Positions 45,826 through 53,522 of a stretch of DNA of 64,000 nucleotides are shown piece by piece. The stretch is from Paenibacillus agricola (GTDB lineage Bacteria > Bacillota > Bacilli > Paenibacillales > NBRC-103111). The position numbers and the translations under genes were made by a program. The stretch is taken from assembly GCF_011440305.1 (NCBI RefSeq), contig NZ_JAAOIW010000004.1:62001-126000 (forward strand), given 5' to 3'. The notes below the pieces were generated by a model. It had not been told where the DNA came from. It was given only the letters and a program-made list of their open reading frames with translations, and searched no databases. The first letter of the stretch is position 1. Every line of letters starts with the position of its first letter.

Positions 45826-46157
45826 TGTATGACCCCCATAATTAAAATGGTTGTTCAAAAAAATTGTGCGCTGAACTTCTCTTCATTCATTATACCAATC
45901 CCAACTGTTGTTTTCCAACATTTTTTTCCAACATTTTCCATCAATAACCGCGCTTATTCGCTTCTTTCCCCTAAATAAATTCGTCATAATTCCCGTTTCT
46001 TTATAGGATTGGTTGTGCTTTGAACCCGAATCAAATATATATTATTTAGTAGGTTACTTTAATGTGCCTACTTCACTTTAATACGTAATGCATGTATGAT
46101 AAAAATGCGTGATGGAGAAAATATGTTATTCCACAAATAGAAGGGAAGTTATTTATA
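45826..46157. other. galE-azoR divergent intergenic region
   Basis: 332 bp, AT-rich, without coding potential. It holds a tandem TTTTCCAACATTT repeat near 45910-45940, and an inverted repeat AGTAGG (46048-46053) / CCTACT (46067-46072) about 85 bp before the azoreductase start together with an ACTTTAAT direct repeat (46056, 46075), which might be a regulator site. No MhqR-type box was found here. Confidence 0.4.
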
Positions 46158-46793
46158 ATGGCAACTGTATTGTATATTACCGCACACCCGCATGATCACC
46201 AAACTTCGTTTAGTTTGGCAGTAGGTAAAGAATTTATTGATGCTTACCGCGAAACCAATCCGACAGATGAAATCATTCATCTGGATTTGTACAAAGAAAA
46301 CATTCCTCATATCGATGCTGATATTTTCAGTGGTTGGGGAAAGCTAAGATCAGGAACTGCTTTTGATCAACTTTCTGCTGTTGAGCAAACTAAAGTAAGT
46401 CGCCTTAATGAATTGGTTGATCAATTTGTAGCAGCCGATAAGTATGTATTTGTTTCACCAATGTGGAACTTTTCCTTCCCTCCAGTACTTAAAGCATATA
46501 TCGATTCCTTTTGTATCGTGGGTAAGACCTTCAAATATACAGAAACCGGACCTGTTGGCTTGCTAACAGACAAGAAAGCCCTGCACATTCAAGCTAGCGG
46601 CGGCGTATATAGCGAAGGACCTGCTGCCGGTTTCGAAAGTGGACATAGTTATCTTGCAAAAATCATGCAATTTGTGGGTGTTCCTTCCTTCGAAGGTTTG
46701 TTTGTTGAAGGTATGGCAGCTGCTCCAGACCAAGCTCCAGCTATTAAAGAAAAAGCGATCGTTAAAGCTAAACAATTGGCAACTACATTCTAA
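46158..46793 (+). CDS. FMN-dependent NADH-azoreductase (AzoR family)
   Basis: A 211-residue flavodoxin-like enzyme of the AzoR/NQO family that reduces azo bonds and quinones by two electrons. Features: [19 protein letters not shown] at the N-terminus (phosphate-binding loop of FMN), [19 protein letters not shown] (about 96-114) and the flavin-contacting [10 protein letters not shown] (about 144-153). In B. subtilis AzoR1 and AzoR2 are induced by quinones under YodB and MhqR, which fits the neighbouring DoxX, pirin and OYE genes. AGGGAAG lies about 10 nt before the ATG. Confidence 0.93.
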   Translation: MATVLYITAHPHDHQTSFSLAVGKEFIDAYRETNPTDEIIHLDLYKENIPHIDADIFSGWGKLRSGTAFDQLSAVEQTKVSRLNELVDQFVAADKYVFVSPMWNFSFPPVLKAYIDSFCIVGKTFKYTETGPVGLLTDKKALHIQASGGVYSEGPAAGFESGHSYLAKIMQFVGVPSFEGLFVEGMAAAPDQAPAIKEKAIVKAKQLATTF

Positions 46794-46811
46794 ACGAGTA
46801 GCTAATCGTAT

Positions 46812-46846
46812 AAAGCTCCACAGCCCATTTGGCTGTGGAGCTTTTG
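46812..46846 (+). terminator. Terminator of the azoreductase gene
   Basis: Perfect 14-bp stem AAAGCTCCACAGCC (46812-46825) / GGCTGTGGAGCTTT (46831-46844), then TTGTG. A second, weaker hairpin with CCTC/GAGG and T5 follows at about 46883-46916. Confidence 0.9.
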
Positions 46847-46954
46847 TGTCGTTACGGCATAGCGAGTTATCCGTGCACAAATGCAAAAAAGCTACCTCAA
46901 CGAGGCAGCCTTTTTGCTTGTATGTCTAGGATCGATTAATAGAAATTAAGGATC

Positions 46955-47166
46955 TACGCCAAAATCGGTGCTTGACGATGTTGAAAGCAGATCAGTTGGA
47001 CGAGCATACAAGTGGTCATAGGCAGAAAGATGGATGAGCGGGACCTGTCGGGTCAAAATCGACACGCAGCAACCCGTATACTTCGGTGCCACTCATGCAG
47101 ACTAATGTCGCTTCCTTCTAACTCCAATTTAGCTACTCCGCATTCGTCAAGCACTTGTTTCTGCAT
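46955..47166 (-). pseudogene. Degraded small gene remnant downstream of the OYE gene
   Basis: On the minus strand from 47166 the frame reads MQKQVLDECGVAKLELEGSD and ISLHEWHRS, then hits a stop; adjacent frames continue as EVYGLLRVDFDPTGPAHP and HLSAYDHLYARPTDLLS. These pieces look like one protein broken by at least two frameshifts. No ribosome site is evident. The parent family is not recognised. It begins 10 nt after the OYE stop. Confidence 0.4.
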
Positions 47167-47176
47167 AGAGCCGAAA

Positions 47177-48304
47177 TTAATATAATTTTTTCAAGGCGTC
47201 CGCGGTAAAAGGAACTAGCTCGTCAACGCGTCCATCGCGAATTTTGGCAGCCCAAGCGGGATCAACCAGCAAGGCACGACCGATGGCGACCAAATCAAAC
47301 TCATGATGATCCAGCTTTTCGATCAGCTGCTCAAGATTGGAATTCTCGGCACCTTTGCCTTCTATGAATAGACTCATAAATTCTTGGTCAAGCCCGACCG
47401 ATCCAACCGTAATGGTTGGCTTGCCAGTCAGCTTCTTCGTCCATCCGGCAAAGTTCAGCTCAGAGCCTTCGAACTCCGGCTCCCAGAAGCGGCGGGTCGA
47501 GCAATGGAATACATCAACCCCTGCTTCCACAAGCGGAGCCAGGAATAATGCCAGCTGCTCAGGCGTTTCCGCCAGCTTCGCTGTGTATAAAGCCGATTTC
47601 CATTGCGAAATACGCAGGAAGATCGGGAAATCGGGACCTACCGCACGGCGGCATGCCTCGATCACCTCGACAGCAAAACGGGTACGGCCTACCATATCTC
47701 CGCCGTATTGGTCAGTGCGCTGATTCGTTCGCTCCCAGAAAAACTGGTCGATCAAATAACCGTGCGCACCATGAATTTCCACGCCATCGAAGCCTAAGCG
47801 TTTGGCATCGCCTGCCGCTTGCGCGAAAGCCTCGACTATTGCGTTAATCTCTGCTATGCTCATAGGCTCAGTCACCTTATTGCCATTCAAATCGAGACCG
47901 GACGGCCCGATTGGCAAGGCCTCCGGGTTCGGTAAGCTTCCAATTTCCCTTGTCAAGCCTACATGCCAGATCTGCGGAATAATTTTGCCACCAGCTTCGT
48001 GAACTTCCTTCACGACCTGTGCCCACCCATTCAGCGCAGCTTCGCCATGGAAATTAGGCACGTTAAGGCCGCCTGCCGCGGGATGGTTAATCAATGTGCC
48101 TTCCGTTACAATCAGGCCAACACCATTTTCTGCGCGGCGGCGGTAATAAGCGGCAACATCGGCGCCAGGAACGCCATCAGGTGAAAAGCTTCTGGTCATA
48201 GGAGCCATCACGACACGGTTAGCTAGTGCCAGCTTGCCAAGCGTAAACGGCTTAAACAAGGATTTAACAGATTGGGCTTGTTCAACTTCATTCATATTAC
48301 TCAT
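47177..48304 (-). CDS. NADH:flavin oxidoreductase, Old Yellow Enzyme family
   Basis: A 375-residue FMN TIM-barrel ene-reductase. Signatures: LFKPFTLGKLALANRVVMAP at the N-terminus (FMN-binding), QIWHVGLT near 113, the active-site HGAHGYLIDQFF (about 184-195), RTDQYGGDM, FLRIS and AIGRALLVDPAWAAKI at the C-terminus. The His/His pair type and the RxxFxxE pattern fit classical OYE that reduces quinones and unsaturated carbonyls. It is preceded on the same strand by an ArsR regulator whose promoter shares an 11-bp motif with its own, so a regulator-target relation is likely. Confidence 0.93.
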   Translation of the reverse strand: MSNMNEVEQAQSVKSLFKPFTLGKLALANRVVMAPMTRSFSPDGVPGADVAAYYRRRAENGVGLIVTEGTLINHPAAGGLNVPNFHGEAALNGWAQVVKEVHEAGGKIIPQIWHVGLTREIGSLPNPEALPIGPSGLDLNGNKVTEPMSIAEINAIVEAFAQAAGDAKRLGFDGVEIHGAHGYLIDQFFWERTNQRTDQYGGDMVGRTRFAVEVIEACRRAVGPDFPIFLRISQWKSALYTAKLAETPEQLALFLAPLVEAGVDVFHCSTRRFWEPEFEGSELNFAGWTKKLTGKPTITVGSVGLDQEFMSLFIEGKGAENSNLEQLIEKLDHHEFDLVAIGRALLVDPAWAAKIRDGRVDELVPFTADALKKLY

Positions 48305-48351
48305 TATGGAGCCTCCAGTTAATAGTAGATTTTTAAATCATCTAAAATCTA

Positions 48352-48365
48352 TATTTACATAAATA
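48352..48365. promoter_or_regulatory. Palindrome in the OYE promoter (candidate ArsR site)
   Basis: TATTTACATAAATA is a 6-2-6 inverted repeat about 50 bp upstream of the OYE start. The core ATTTACATAAA recurs, inverted, upstream of the ArsR gene at 48741-48751. Confidence 0.5.
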
Positions 48366-48387
48366 TAAATATATATACCAAAAAAAA

Positions 48388-48421
48388 AGCTTCAAGCCTA
48401 TGTTCAGCTATGCTTAAAGCT
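48388..48421 (-). terminator. Terminator of the ArsR-family gene
   Basis: AGCTTCAAGC at 48388-48397 pairs with GCTTAAAGCT at 48412-48421 (one G-U), with nine T's following on the minus strand. Its first arm overlaps the arsR stop codon. Confidence 0.8.
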
Positions 48422-48722
48422 CGCTTTGAAGGTAAGCGACAAAATTTCTAATACCCTCCTCATCACGTCTGTAATAGGTCCATTGTCCGATCCTTCGGGA
48501 TTCGAGCAAACCAGCTGCTTGCAGCTTGACCAAATAACCAGAAACAACCGATTGTGCCAGCCCCGTTTTCTCTGAAATGGAGCCTACACATACGCCTTGG
48601 AAGTCACCATCCTTGGCTAAATGGATTTGTGGACTGAAATTATCTTCCGGCGTTTTCAACCAATCCAAAATATTGTACCGTGTTTCATTAGACAAAGCTT
48701 TAATTACTTTTAGAATGTCCAT
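48414..48722 (-). CDS. ArsR-family transcriptional regulator
   Basis: A 102-residue winged-helix regulator: MDILKVIKALSNETRYNILDWL at the N-terminus, VGSISEKTGLAQSVVSGYLVKLQ as the recognition HTH and LLESRRIGQWTYYRRDEEG as the wing. A Cys in GVCVG and few others suggest it is not a classical metal sensor; this type often senses redox or quinone stress. The ATG at 48722 (codon 19 of the open frame) gives the normal family N-terminus, but its ribosome site is poor. It lies upstream of the OYE gene on the same strand. Confidence 0.85.
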   Translation of the reverse strand: MDILKVIKALSNETRYNILDWLKTPEDNFSPQIHLAKDGDFQGVCVGSISEKTGLAQSVVSGYLVKLQAAGLLESRRIGQWTYYRRDEEGIRNFVAYLQSEL

Positions 48723-48740
48723 TTCTTTATTATATCTATT

Positions 48741-48758
48741 TTTATGTAAATGTAAATA
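48741..48758. promoter_or_regulatory. Palindromic element upstream of the arsR gene
   Basis: TTTATGTAAATGTAAATA contains TTTA-TG-TAAA and is the reverse complement of the motif before the OYE gene; 20 bp upstream of the arsR start, where a repressor would block its promoter. Confidence 0.5.
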
Positions 48759-48770
48759 CAAAAAAATAAA

Positions 48771-48808
48771 AAACAACTAGCCCATGAAAAAGACAAGTTG
48801 TTTTTTAT
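48771..48808 (-). terminator. Bidirectional terminator of the small-ORF transcript
   Basis: AAACAACT at 48771-48778 pairs with AGTTGTTT at 48796-48803; T-runs follow on both strands (TTTTTTATTTTTTT on the minus). Confidence 0.65.
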
Positions 48809-48936
48809 TTAAGTATCTGATATTTGATATTAGCTTATCGAGGTTCATTGCTGCCGCCTGCCTTCCGATGACTAATCCCATAAAAAAAGCTATAGCCCAC
48901 TTATCGTTACAGTAGTCTAAAGCTTTCCCAGCTTTA

Positions 48937-49065
48937 TTAAGGATTTTCCGTATCACTGCTATCTGTAAATAGCTCGCCTGCATAAACGGCTTCTTTAAAT
49001 TTTTCGCCGTGAAGCTGGCTTTTATATTTTTGTTGGATGCAGGGCACCAAACTGCCAGTACACAA
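48937..49065 (-). CDS. Possible small protein, 42 residues
   Basis: The frame starting at TTG 49065 reads MCTGSLVPCIQQKYKSQL and ends GELFTDSSDTENP, with AAAGGAG 3 nt upstream of the TTG (an overlapping GTG at 49063 in another frame has better spacing but gives only 13 codons). The transcript would end at the terminator at 48771-48808. The composition looks like a real small soluble protein; no family recognised. The rest of 48777-49259 shows no other convincing gene. Confidence 0.35.
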   Translation of the reverse strand: MCTGSLVPCIQQKYKSQLHGEKFKEAVYAGELFTDSSDTENP

Positions 49066-49259
49066 TCACTCCTTTCCCAATAATCTACTGAATTTGAGCG
49101 ACCATCCGTTACACATTCTCATTCGCGCTCGAATCGCGAAACATTTCGTCGGCATAGACGGATTCGACAATTGCAATTTCAACTTATGGATTGTATATTT
49201 TTCAATTTCATGGAAATTCTATTGAATAACCTATACCTACTTGGAGGAGTAATCATATT

Positions 49260-50285
49260 ATGGGAAACAATGCTGCAACCCATCACAAAATCAATTTAAC
49301 ATCTGCCGAAATTGCTAATATATGGACTAATTACCAAAATGATACTATGGCGGTTTGTACGATTGGTTTTTTCTTAATACATGTAGAAGATGTGGAAACT
49401 CGGTCTGTTCTGGAGTATGCCTATCAGCAGTCACAAGCGCATATCAACAAGTTAAAAGCATTTTTTAATGAGGAGCAATTTCCAATTCCTGCGGGATTCC
49501 AGCCTGAAGTGGATGTTAATATGAAAGCTCCACGTTTATTTACGGACGATTTTTATTTATTCTATATCCAAAATATCGGAAAAATCGGTTTGGCCTCATA
49601 TGCCAAGAGCTTGTCCAACTCTGCTCGTTTGGATATGTGTGAATATTATACGGAATGCTTGAATGAATCGGCCAAGCTTCTCAATAAAGCAACCGAGCTT
49701 ATGCTGAATAAAGGAACTTTTATTCGCGCTCCTTTTATTCCAAAGCCGCAAATGGTCGAGTATATCCAAAAACAAAGCTATTTAGCGGGGTGGTTTGGTC
49801 GCAATAGACCTTTAAATGCGATTGAGATGTCCAATATTTATTTTAACCTGATCCAAAACCAACTGGGCCGCACCTTATTAATGGGCTTCAGCCAAGTTGC
49901 CACTTCTCCGAAAATTCGCGATTATTTGATTCGGGGCAGGAATATTGCCGACAAGCATGTAGAAATATTCGGTTCTTTATTGAGCAGCGAATTTCTGCCA
50001 TCCTCTAGCGCGTGGAGCACATTACCAACGGATTCCACAACGACTACCTACTCAGACAAGCTTATGATGTTTCATACGTTAACTCTAAACGCAGCAGGCA
50101 TAGGCCATTATGGTGTTAGTCTAGGCCTGAGCCCTAGAAGTGACCTTGGAACTAATTATATTCGGTTAACGGCCGAAATCGCTTCATATACCGAGGATGG
50201 AGCCAAACTTATGATTGAGAACGGTTGGATGGAAAAACCGCCACAGGCTGCGGACAGAGACCAATTATCTAATGATAAGACGTGA
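49260..50285 (+). CDS. DUF3231 family protein
   Basis: A 341-residue protein made of two related helical halves, as in the ferritin-like DUF3231 family of spore-formers. Half 1 begins TSAEIANIWTNYQNDTMAVC (about 14-33) and half 2 AIEMSNIYFNLIQNQLGRTL (about 191-210); each contains a long amphipathic helix with conserved His/Glu (HVEDVETRSVLEYA, then VEIFGSLLSSEF). GGAGG is about 12 nt upstream of the ATG. It is the first gene of a four-gene operon with two membrane proteins and a glycine-zipper protein, its stop overlapping the next start. Function unknown. Confidence 0.88.
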   Translation: MGNNAATHHKINLTSAEIANIWTNYQNDTMAVCTIGFFLIHVEDVETRSVLEYAYQQSQAHINKLKAFFNEEQFPIPAGFQPEVDVNMKAPRLFTDDFYLFYIQNIGKIGLASYAKSLSNSARLDMCEYYTECLNESAKLLNKATELMLNKGTFIRAPFIPKPQMVEYIQKQSYLAGWFGRNRPLNAIEMSNIYFNLIQNQLGRTLLMGFSQVATSPKIRDYLIRGRNIADKHVEIFGSLLSSEFLPSSSAWSTLPTDSTTTTYSDKLMMFHTLTLNAAGIGHYGVSLGLSPRSDLGTNYIRLTAEIASYTEDGAKLMIENGWMEKPPQAADRDQLSNDKT

Positions 50286-50767
50286 ATGGAATGGGCAACA
50301 ATAAACGTATTGAGGTTCTTCTTTGGAGTATTGCCCTGCCAGGATTTGGGCAGCTGTTAAATGGGCGTGTGTTCAAGGGGTTAATTCTGATTAGCCTGGA
50401 ATTTCTTGTAAATGTGCAATCCAATTTGAATCAGGTAATTATTTCAAGCTTTCATGGGGAGATTCAGCAAGCCGTCATAGAGACGGATTACCAATGGCTT
50501 ATGTTTTATCCTTGTGTTTATATGTTCGGTATGTGGGACGCATATAAAGAGGCGGGCAGTGGTCTATTGCCTTACTCTTATCTCCCATTCGTCTTAGCGG
50601 CTTTTCTTGCAACAGTAGGCCTGATCTACTCGGATAAGAAGCTATGGGGATGGTACTTTGGCCCTGTATGGCTGCCGATGTTATTATGTTTTATCGGGGT
50701 TGGCATTGGTCTGTACATGAAAAAAAAATTAAACCAGCACAAACCGCCTGCCTCAAATGAGCCTTGA
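50282..50767 (+). CDS. Membrane protein with PGFGQLLNG module (module copy A)
   Basis: A 161-residue polytopic protein with about four hydrophobic segments. Its N-terminal ~85 residues form a module: WSIALPGFGQLLNGRVFKG, then LEFLVNVQSNLNQV, GEIQQAV and QWLMFYPCVYMFGMWDAY. The same module occurs twice in the next gene. The start PGFGQLLNG resembles TM2-type domains. GTG at 50282 overlaps the previous stop (GTGA); ATG at 50291 is an alternative. Not assigned a function. Confidence 0.75.
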   Translation: MNGMGNNKRIEVLLWSIALPGFGQLLNGRVFKGLILISLEFLVNVQSNLNQVIISSFHGEIQQAVIETDYQWLMFYPCVYMFGMWDAYKEAGSGLLPYSYLPFVLAAFLATVGLIYSDKKLWGWYFGPVWLPMLLCFIGVGIGLYMKKKLNQHKPPASNEP

Positions 50768-50818
50768 ATGAGCATCTTCTACGGCTGTCAAGTATGAACA
50801 AACATAAGGGATGTTGCT

Positions 50819-51610
50819 ATGGATACCTTCCGCAATAATAACCAACACAGGCGTTACAAAGCCCATGTCGGCATCGGTGGCACCACTCAGTTCCATCTGC
50901 GCAACCCCTATGTGATTGCATGGTGGTCTGCCGCCTTTCCCGGATTTGGCCATCTTTTACTAAGTAAATACCTTCGGGGATTTGTCCTGTTTCTATGGGA
51001 GGTTTTCGTAAATAATCAAGCCAAACTCAATTTAGCTTTAGTCCATACCTTTTGCGGAGATATGGAGCTTGCCAAGCAATCACTGGATTCCAGATGGATG
51101 CTAATGTACATTCCCGTGTACATGTTTAGCATCTGGGATAGCTATCGCACCACCGTAGATATGAACAACGTATATATACTAGCAGAGAGGGAAAACGCGC
51201 CTTTTAATGCCTATAGCATCAATACTCTTGAAATCAACTATTTGGACAAACGGAGTCCGACGATGTCCATCATTTGGTCTTTATTTATGCCGGGGCTTGG
51301 ACATTTACATATTCATAGATTGTTATCCGCATTTTTTTCCTTAATTTGGACCATCATCTTTTTGTATTTTTCAAAAACTCTAATTGCCGTGCAGCTTCTT
51401 TTTTTGGGCGAGATTCAACAAGCAACCACGATATTGGATAAACAGTGGCTCCTATACATGCCCTCCATGTGGGGATTTTCCACTTATGATTCTTATGTCA
51501 GTACAGTGGAAAACAATAAGCTATTTGAAAACGAACTAAAAAACTATTTAATAAAAAATTATCATAATCCCAAGTTTCGCTTAAAAAAAGGAATCGTGGT
51601 GCAAAAATGA
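50819..51610 (+). CDS. Membrane protein with two copies of the PGFG module (copies B and C)
   Basis: A 263-residue membrane protein. Copy B (about 35-115): WSAAFPGFGHLLLSKYLRG, WEVFVNNQAKLNLAL, RWMLMYIPVYMFSIWDSY. Copy C (about 150-235): IIWSLFMPGLGHLHIHRLL, FLGEIQQATTILDKQWLLYM, GFSTYDSY. These are clear internal repeats homologous to the preceding gene. AAGGGA lies about 8 nt upstream of ATG. The 51-nt gap after the previous gene holds no terminator, so it is in the same operon. Function unknown. Confidence 0.78.
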   Translation: MDTFRNNNQHRRYKAHVGIGGTTQFHLRNPYVIAWWSAAFPGFGHLLLSKYLRGFVLFLWEVFVNNQAKLNLALVHTFCGDMELAKQSLDSRWMLMYIPVYMFSIWDSYRTTVDMNNVYILAERENAPFNAYSINTLEINYLDKRSPTMSIIWSLFMPGLGHLHIHRLLSAFFSLIWTIIFLYFSKTLIAVQLLFLGEIQQATTILDKQWLLYMPSMWGFSTYDSYVSTVENNKLFENELKNYLIKNYHNPKFRLKKGIVVQK

Positions 51611-52071
51611 TGCAAATTATAGCTACCTTTGGCTATTCTGTTTCTTTAGAGCTAGCTATTAGCTCTTTAGAGCTTGAAGGAATAAAGAAAGAGCATATTT
51701 TTGCAGTTCCTTTAACCATTCAAAAAACGGAACGAAGAATGTTCGACACTATACACAATGCGGATGGCATTTCGCTTATCAGTACAGGAGCCGCTCTTGG
51801 AACGGCTTTTTCTGTCATTGGGGCAAGCGTCGGTTTCTCCTTACAGTGGGGACCTATTTATTGGGGGCTGATTGGAGCCGTTGGCGGTTTTTTGTTAGGC
51901 TTCCTGATTGATATATTTATAAATAAAATTGTTAAAAACCGCCAACGGCTTCTACGTGGTAAAAATCCTGTAGTCATCTTAATTATCGATTGTAAAGACG
52001 AGCAAGCTGATCGTATTGAGCATATTCTATGGCATCACTTTGCTCTTGGCACAGCAAGAGTTATCGTTTAA
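51607..52071 (+). CDS. Glycine-zipper membrane-associated protein (YflT-like)
   Basis: A 154-residue protein. Residues 1-50 resemble an alpha/beta cytoplasmic fold with FGYSVSLELAISSLELEGI, residues ~60-105 are a Gly/Ala-rich pair of helices (LISTGAALGTAFSVIGASVGF, then GLIGAVGGFLLGFLIDIF) of glycine-zipper type seen in general-stress proteins and porin-like toxins, and the C-terminus resembles a small alpha/beta domain again (PVVILIIDCKDEQADRI). It overlaps the previous gene by 4 nt (ATGA) and ends the operon, before a strong terminator. Confidence 0.75.
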   Translation: MMQIIATFGYSVSLELAISSLELEGIKKEHIFAVPLTIQKTERRMFDTIHNADGISLISTGAALGTAFSVIGASVGFSLQWGPIYWGLIGAVGGFLLGFLIDIFINKIVKNRQRLLRGKNPVVILIIDCKDEQADRIEHILWHHFALGTARVIV

Positions 52072-52082
52072 AGCATAAACAT

Positions 52083-52111
52083 AAGCCCTCTATCCAATGG
52101 ACAGAGGGCTT
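52083..52111 (+). terminator. Terminator of the DUF3231 operon
   Basis: AAGCCCTCT at 52083-52091 pairs with AGAGGGCTT at 52103-52111, with an inner TCC/GGA; TTGC follows, short T-run. Confidence 0.75.
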
Positions 52112-52177
52112 TGCTGTAACGACAAGGCTTTGCAAAATCGTTCGGGAACTTCATATTCATCTTTTGCGGTAACCTTT

Positions 52178-52417
52178 TTATCCCTGTCGCACCTGATCCA
52201 TAATTCGCTTCGCCAGTACCTGTGCATCGCCATCCTCAATTGTCGTCAATTGGATGCGGCAAAACGGTAATACATGGCACTGAAGGCAACGACGGAAGCA
52301 GTCGACGATACTGACGTCCACCTCTTCGGCAAAGTCTTTGCGCAATAGATCCACAACGCTTGCTGCCTCGGTCCTTTCCACATTACGCTTGCAAAACTTG
52401 GCTACTCGTTTCGTCAT
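52178..52417 (-). CDS. DUF1450 family protein (YuzB-like)
   Basis: A 79-residue soluble protein with the conserved cysteines of DUF1450: FCKRN (Cys8), VDCFRRCLQCHVLPFC near 39-54. The Cys pattern suggests a metal or [2Fe-2S]-like site but no activity is established. It begins 9 nt after the cupin gene's stop, with ATGs close to that stop, so translational coupling is likely. Confidence 0.85.
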   Translation of the reverse strand: MTKRVAKFCKRNVERTEAASVVDLLRKDFAEEVDVSIVDCFRRCLQCHVLPFCRIQLTTIEDGDAQVLAKRIMDQVRQG

Positions 52418-52426
52418 GCCCAGTCA

Positions 52427-53395
52427 TTACTCATCATAATGGAAAAACTGGATGTCCAATGTACGCAAATACGTTTGTAGCCCCGCATCCTGGATCGGGA
52501 TAATATACGCCGGCTTGCCCGATTCATTATGGTGAGAGTGCCATAAGCCCGGAGGGGTGACGAATGCTTTACCTACCTCCCAATCAATTCGGATCGGGTC
52601 AATAATATGCTTGGTCACAGGATCAACCTGGTCTCCAACCAGTGTGTAGGCACCGGGCTCGGCATAAGCGACAAAATCAAGCGCAACGGATTTGTGGCTA
52701 TGCGGTGCTTGGTTAGAGCCAACAGGTACAATACCATACATTGCCCAAAGGACATGAGTGATCGTTAAGGTTTGGTCAAACTTTTGGTTGTTCAGCAGGA
52801 TAGATATCCTGTTTTTCAAATGGGCATCGGGTGCATTCGCAACCTCATCCAGCTTTGCCTGAGCCTCTTCAGCAGTAAAAATCGTTGGGCTGAAACGGGC
52901 TTCACTGGCTCTCACTCCAAGGTAATCAAGTAGCGGGGTATCCAATATATAATAGATGGTACTATCCTCGACCGCGGTATGGCGGCTGCTTGATCCAGCA
53001 GGCAACGTGATAAAATCACCCTTTTTCCACTCTATCGTGAACCCGTTAATATCGGAGTGGCCCTTGCCGGAAATAATATAATACAATTCACTCGTTGCAT
53101 TGGGCTGGGTAGTAAGTGAATCGTCCTTAAGTATTCGTATAAAATGGGCAAGCAGTGATGGGCTTGTAGCCGGATAAGGAGTGCGTAATTGCTCAGATAA
53201 ATCCAATTTTACGATCCGTGTTTCACCGCTGTTATATAAGTCGGCTTTAAATTGTGCTGTAGGGATAGGGCTGATCATACCCGAGCCGATCGGGTCAGCC
53301 GCACTAGCATATTCGTAGAAACGGGCATCCCCCGTCCAATCCTCCGTAACGGAGCCTACCTCGAGTTGACCTGATTTGATAGGACTTAATGACAT
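52427..53395 (-). CDS. Cupin-domain protein, gentisate-dioxygenase-like
   Basis: A 322-residue bicupin. The first cupin shows the TSELYYIISGKGHSDING and ITLPAGSSSRH motifs; the second has QAPHSHKSVALDFVAYAEPG and TPPGLWHSHHNESG, with His residues suited to iron binding. The layout recalls gentisate 1,2-dioxygenases and related ring-cleaving cupins, although the substrate is unproven. ATG at 53395 is preferred with AGGGAG about 10 nt upstream; the open frame adds 14 unsupported codons. It is divergent from a LysR regulator with a perfect LysR box between them. Confidence 0.82.
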   Translation of the reverse strand: MSLSPIKSGQLEVGSVTEDWTGDARFYEYASAADPIGSGMISPIPTAQFKADLYNSGETRIVKLDLSEQLRTPYPATSPSLLAHFIRILKDDSLTTQPNATSELYYIISGKGHSDINGFTIEWKKGDFITLPAGSSSRHTAVEDSTIYYILDTPLLDYLGVRASEARFSPTIFTAEEAQAKLDEVANAPDAHLKNRISILLNNQKFDQTLTITHVLWAMYGIVPVGSNQAPHSHKSVALDFVAYAEPGAYTLVGDQVDPVTKHIIDPIRIDWEVGKAFVTPPGLWHSHHNESGKPAYIIPIQDAGLQTYLRTLDIQFFHYDE

Positions 53396-53482
53396 GGATA
53401 GCTTGCTCCCTTCGAGTACATGATTTAATCGTAGCATAACCCAAAAAAAATCCAGTGTCCAATATATAGTTTGTAGCTTTGT

Positions 53483-53499
53483 TATACATTTTATGTATA
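53483..53499. promoter_or_regulatory. LysR-family recognition box
   Basis: TATACA-N5-TGTATA at 53483-53499 contains the LysR consensus ATAC-N7-GTAT. It lies 24 bp upstream of the LysR start and 88 bp upstream of the divergent cupin dioxygenase start. Confidence 0.7.
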
Positions 53500-53522
53500 A
53501 TGAAAGCGAAGGAGTGGGGATG

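Noticed and set aside
48777-48983. 68-codon minus-strand open frame
   Set aside because: Its last codons form the arm of a terminator and it lacks a ribosome site; the overlapping 42-residue frame is a better candidate.
49037-49225. 62-codon plus-strand frame upstream of the DUF3231 gene
   Set aside because: No ribosome site, low-quality composition; lies in the promoter region.
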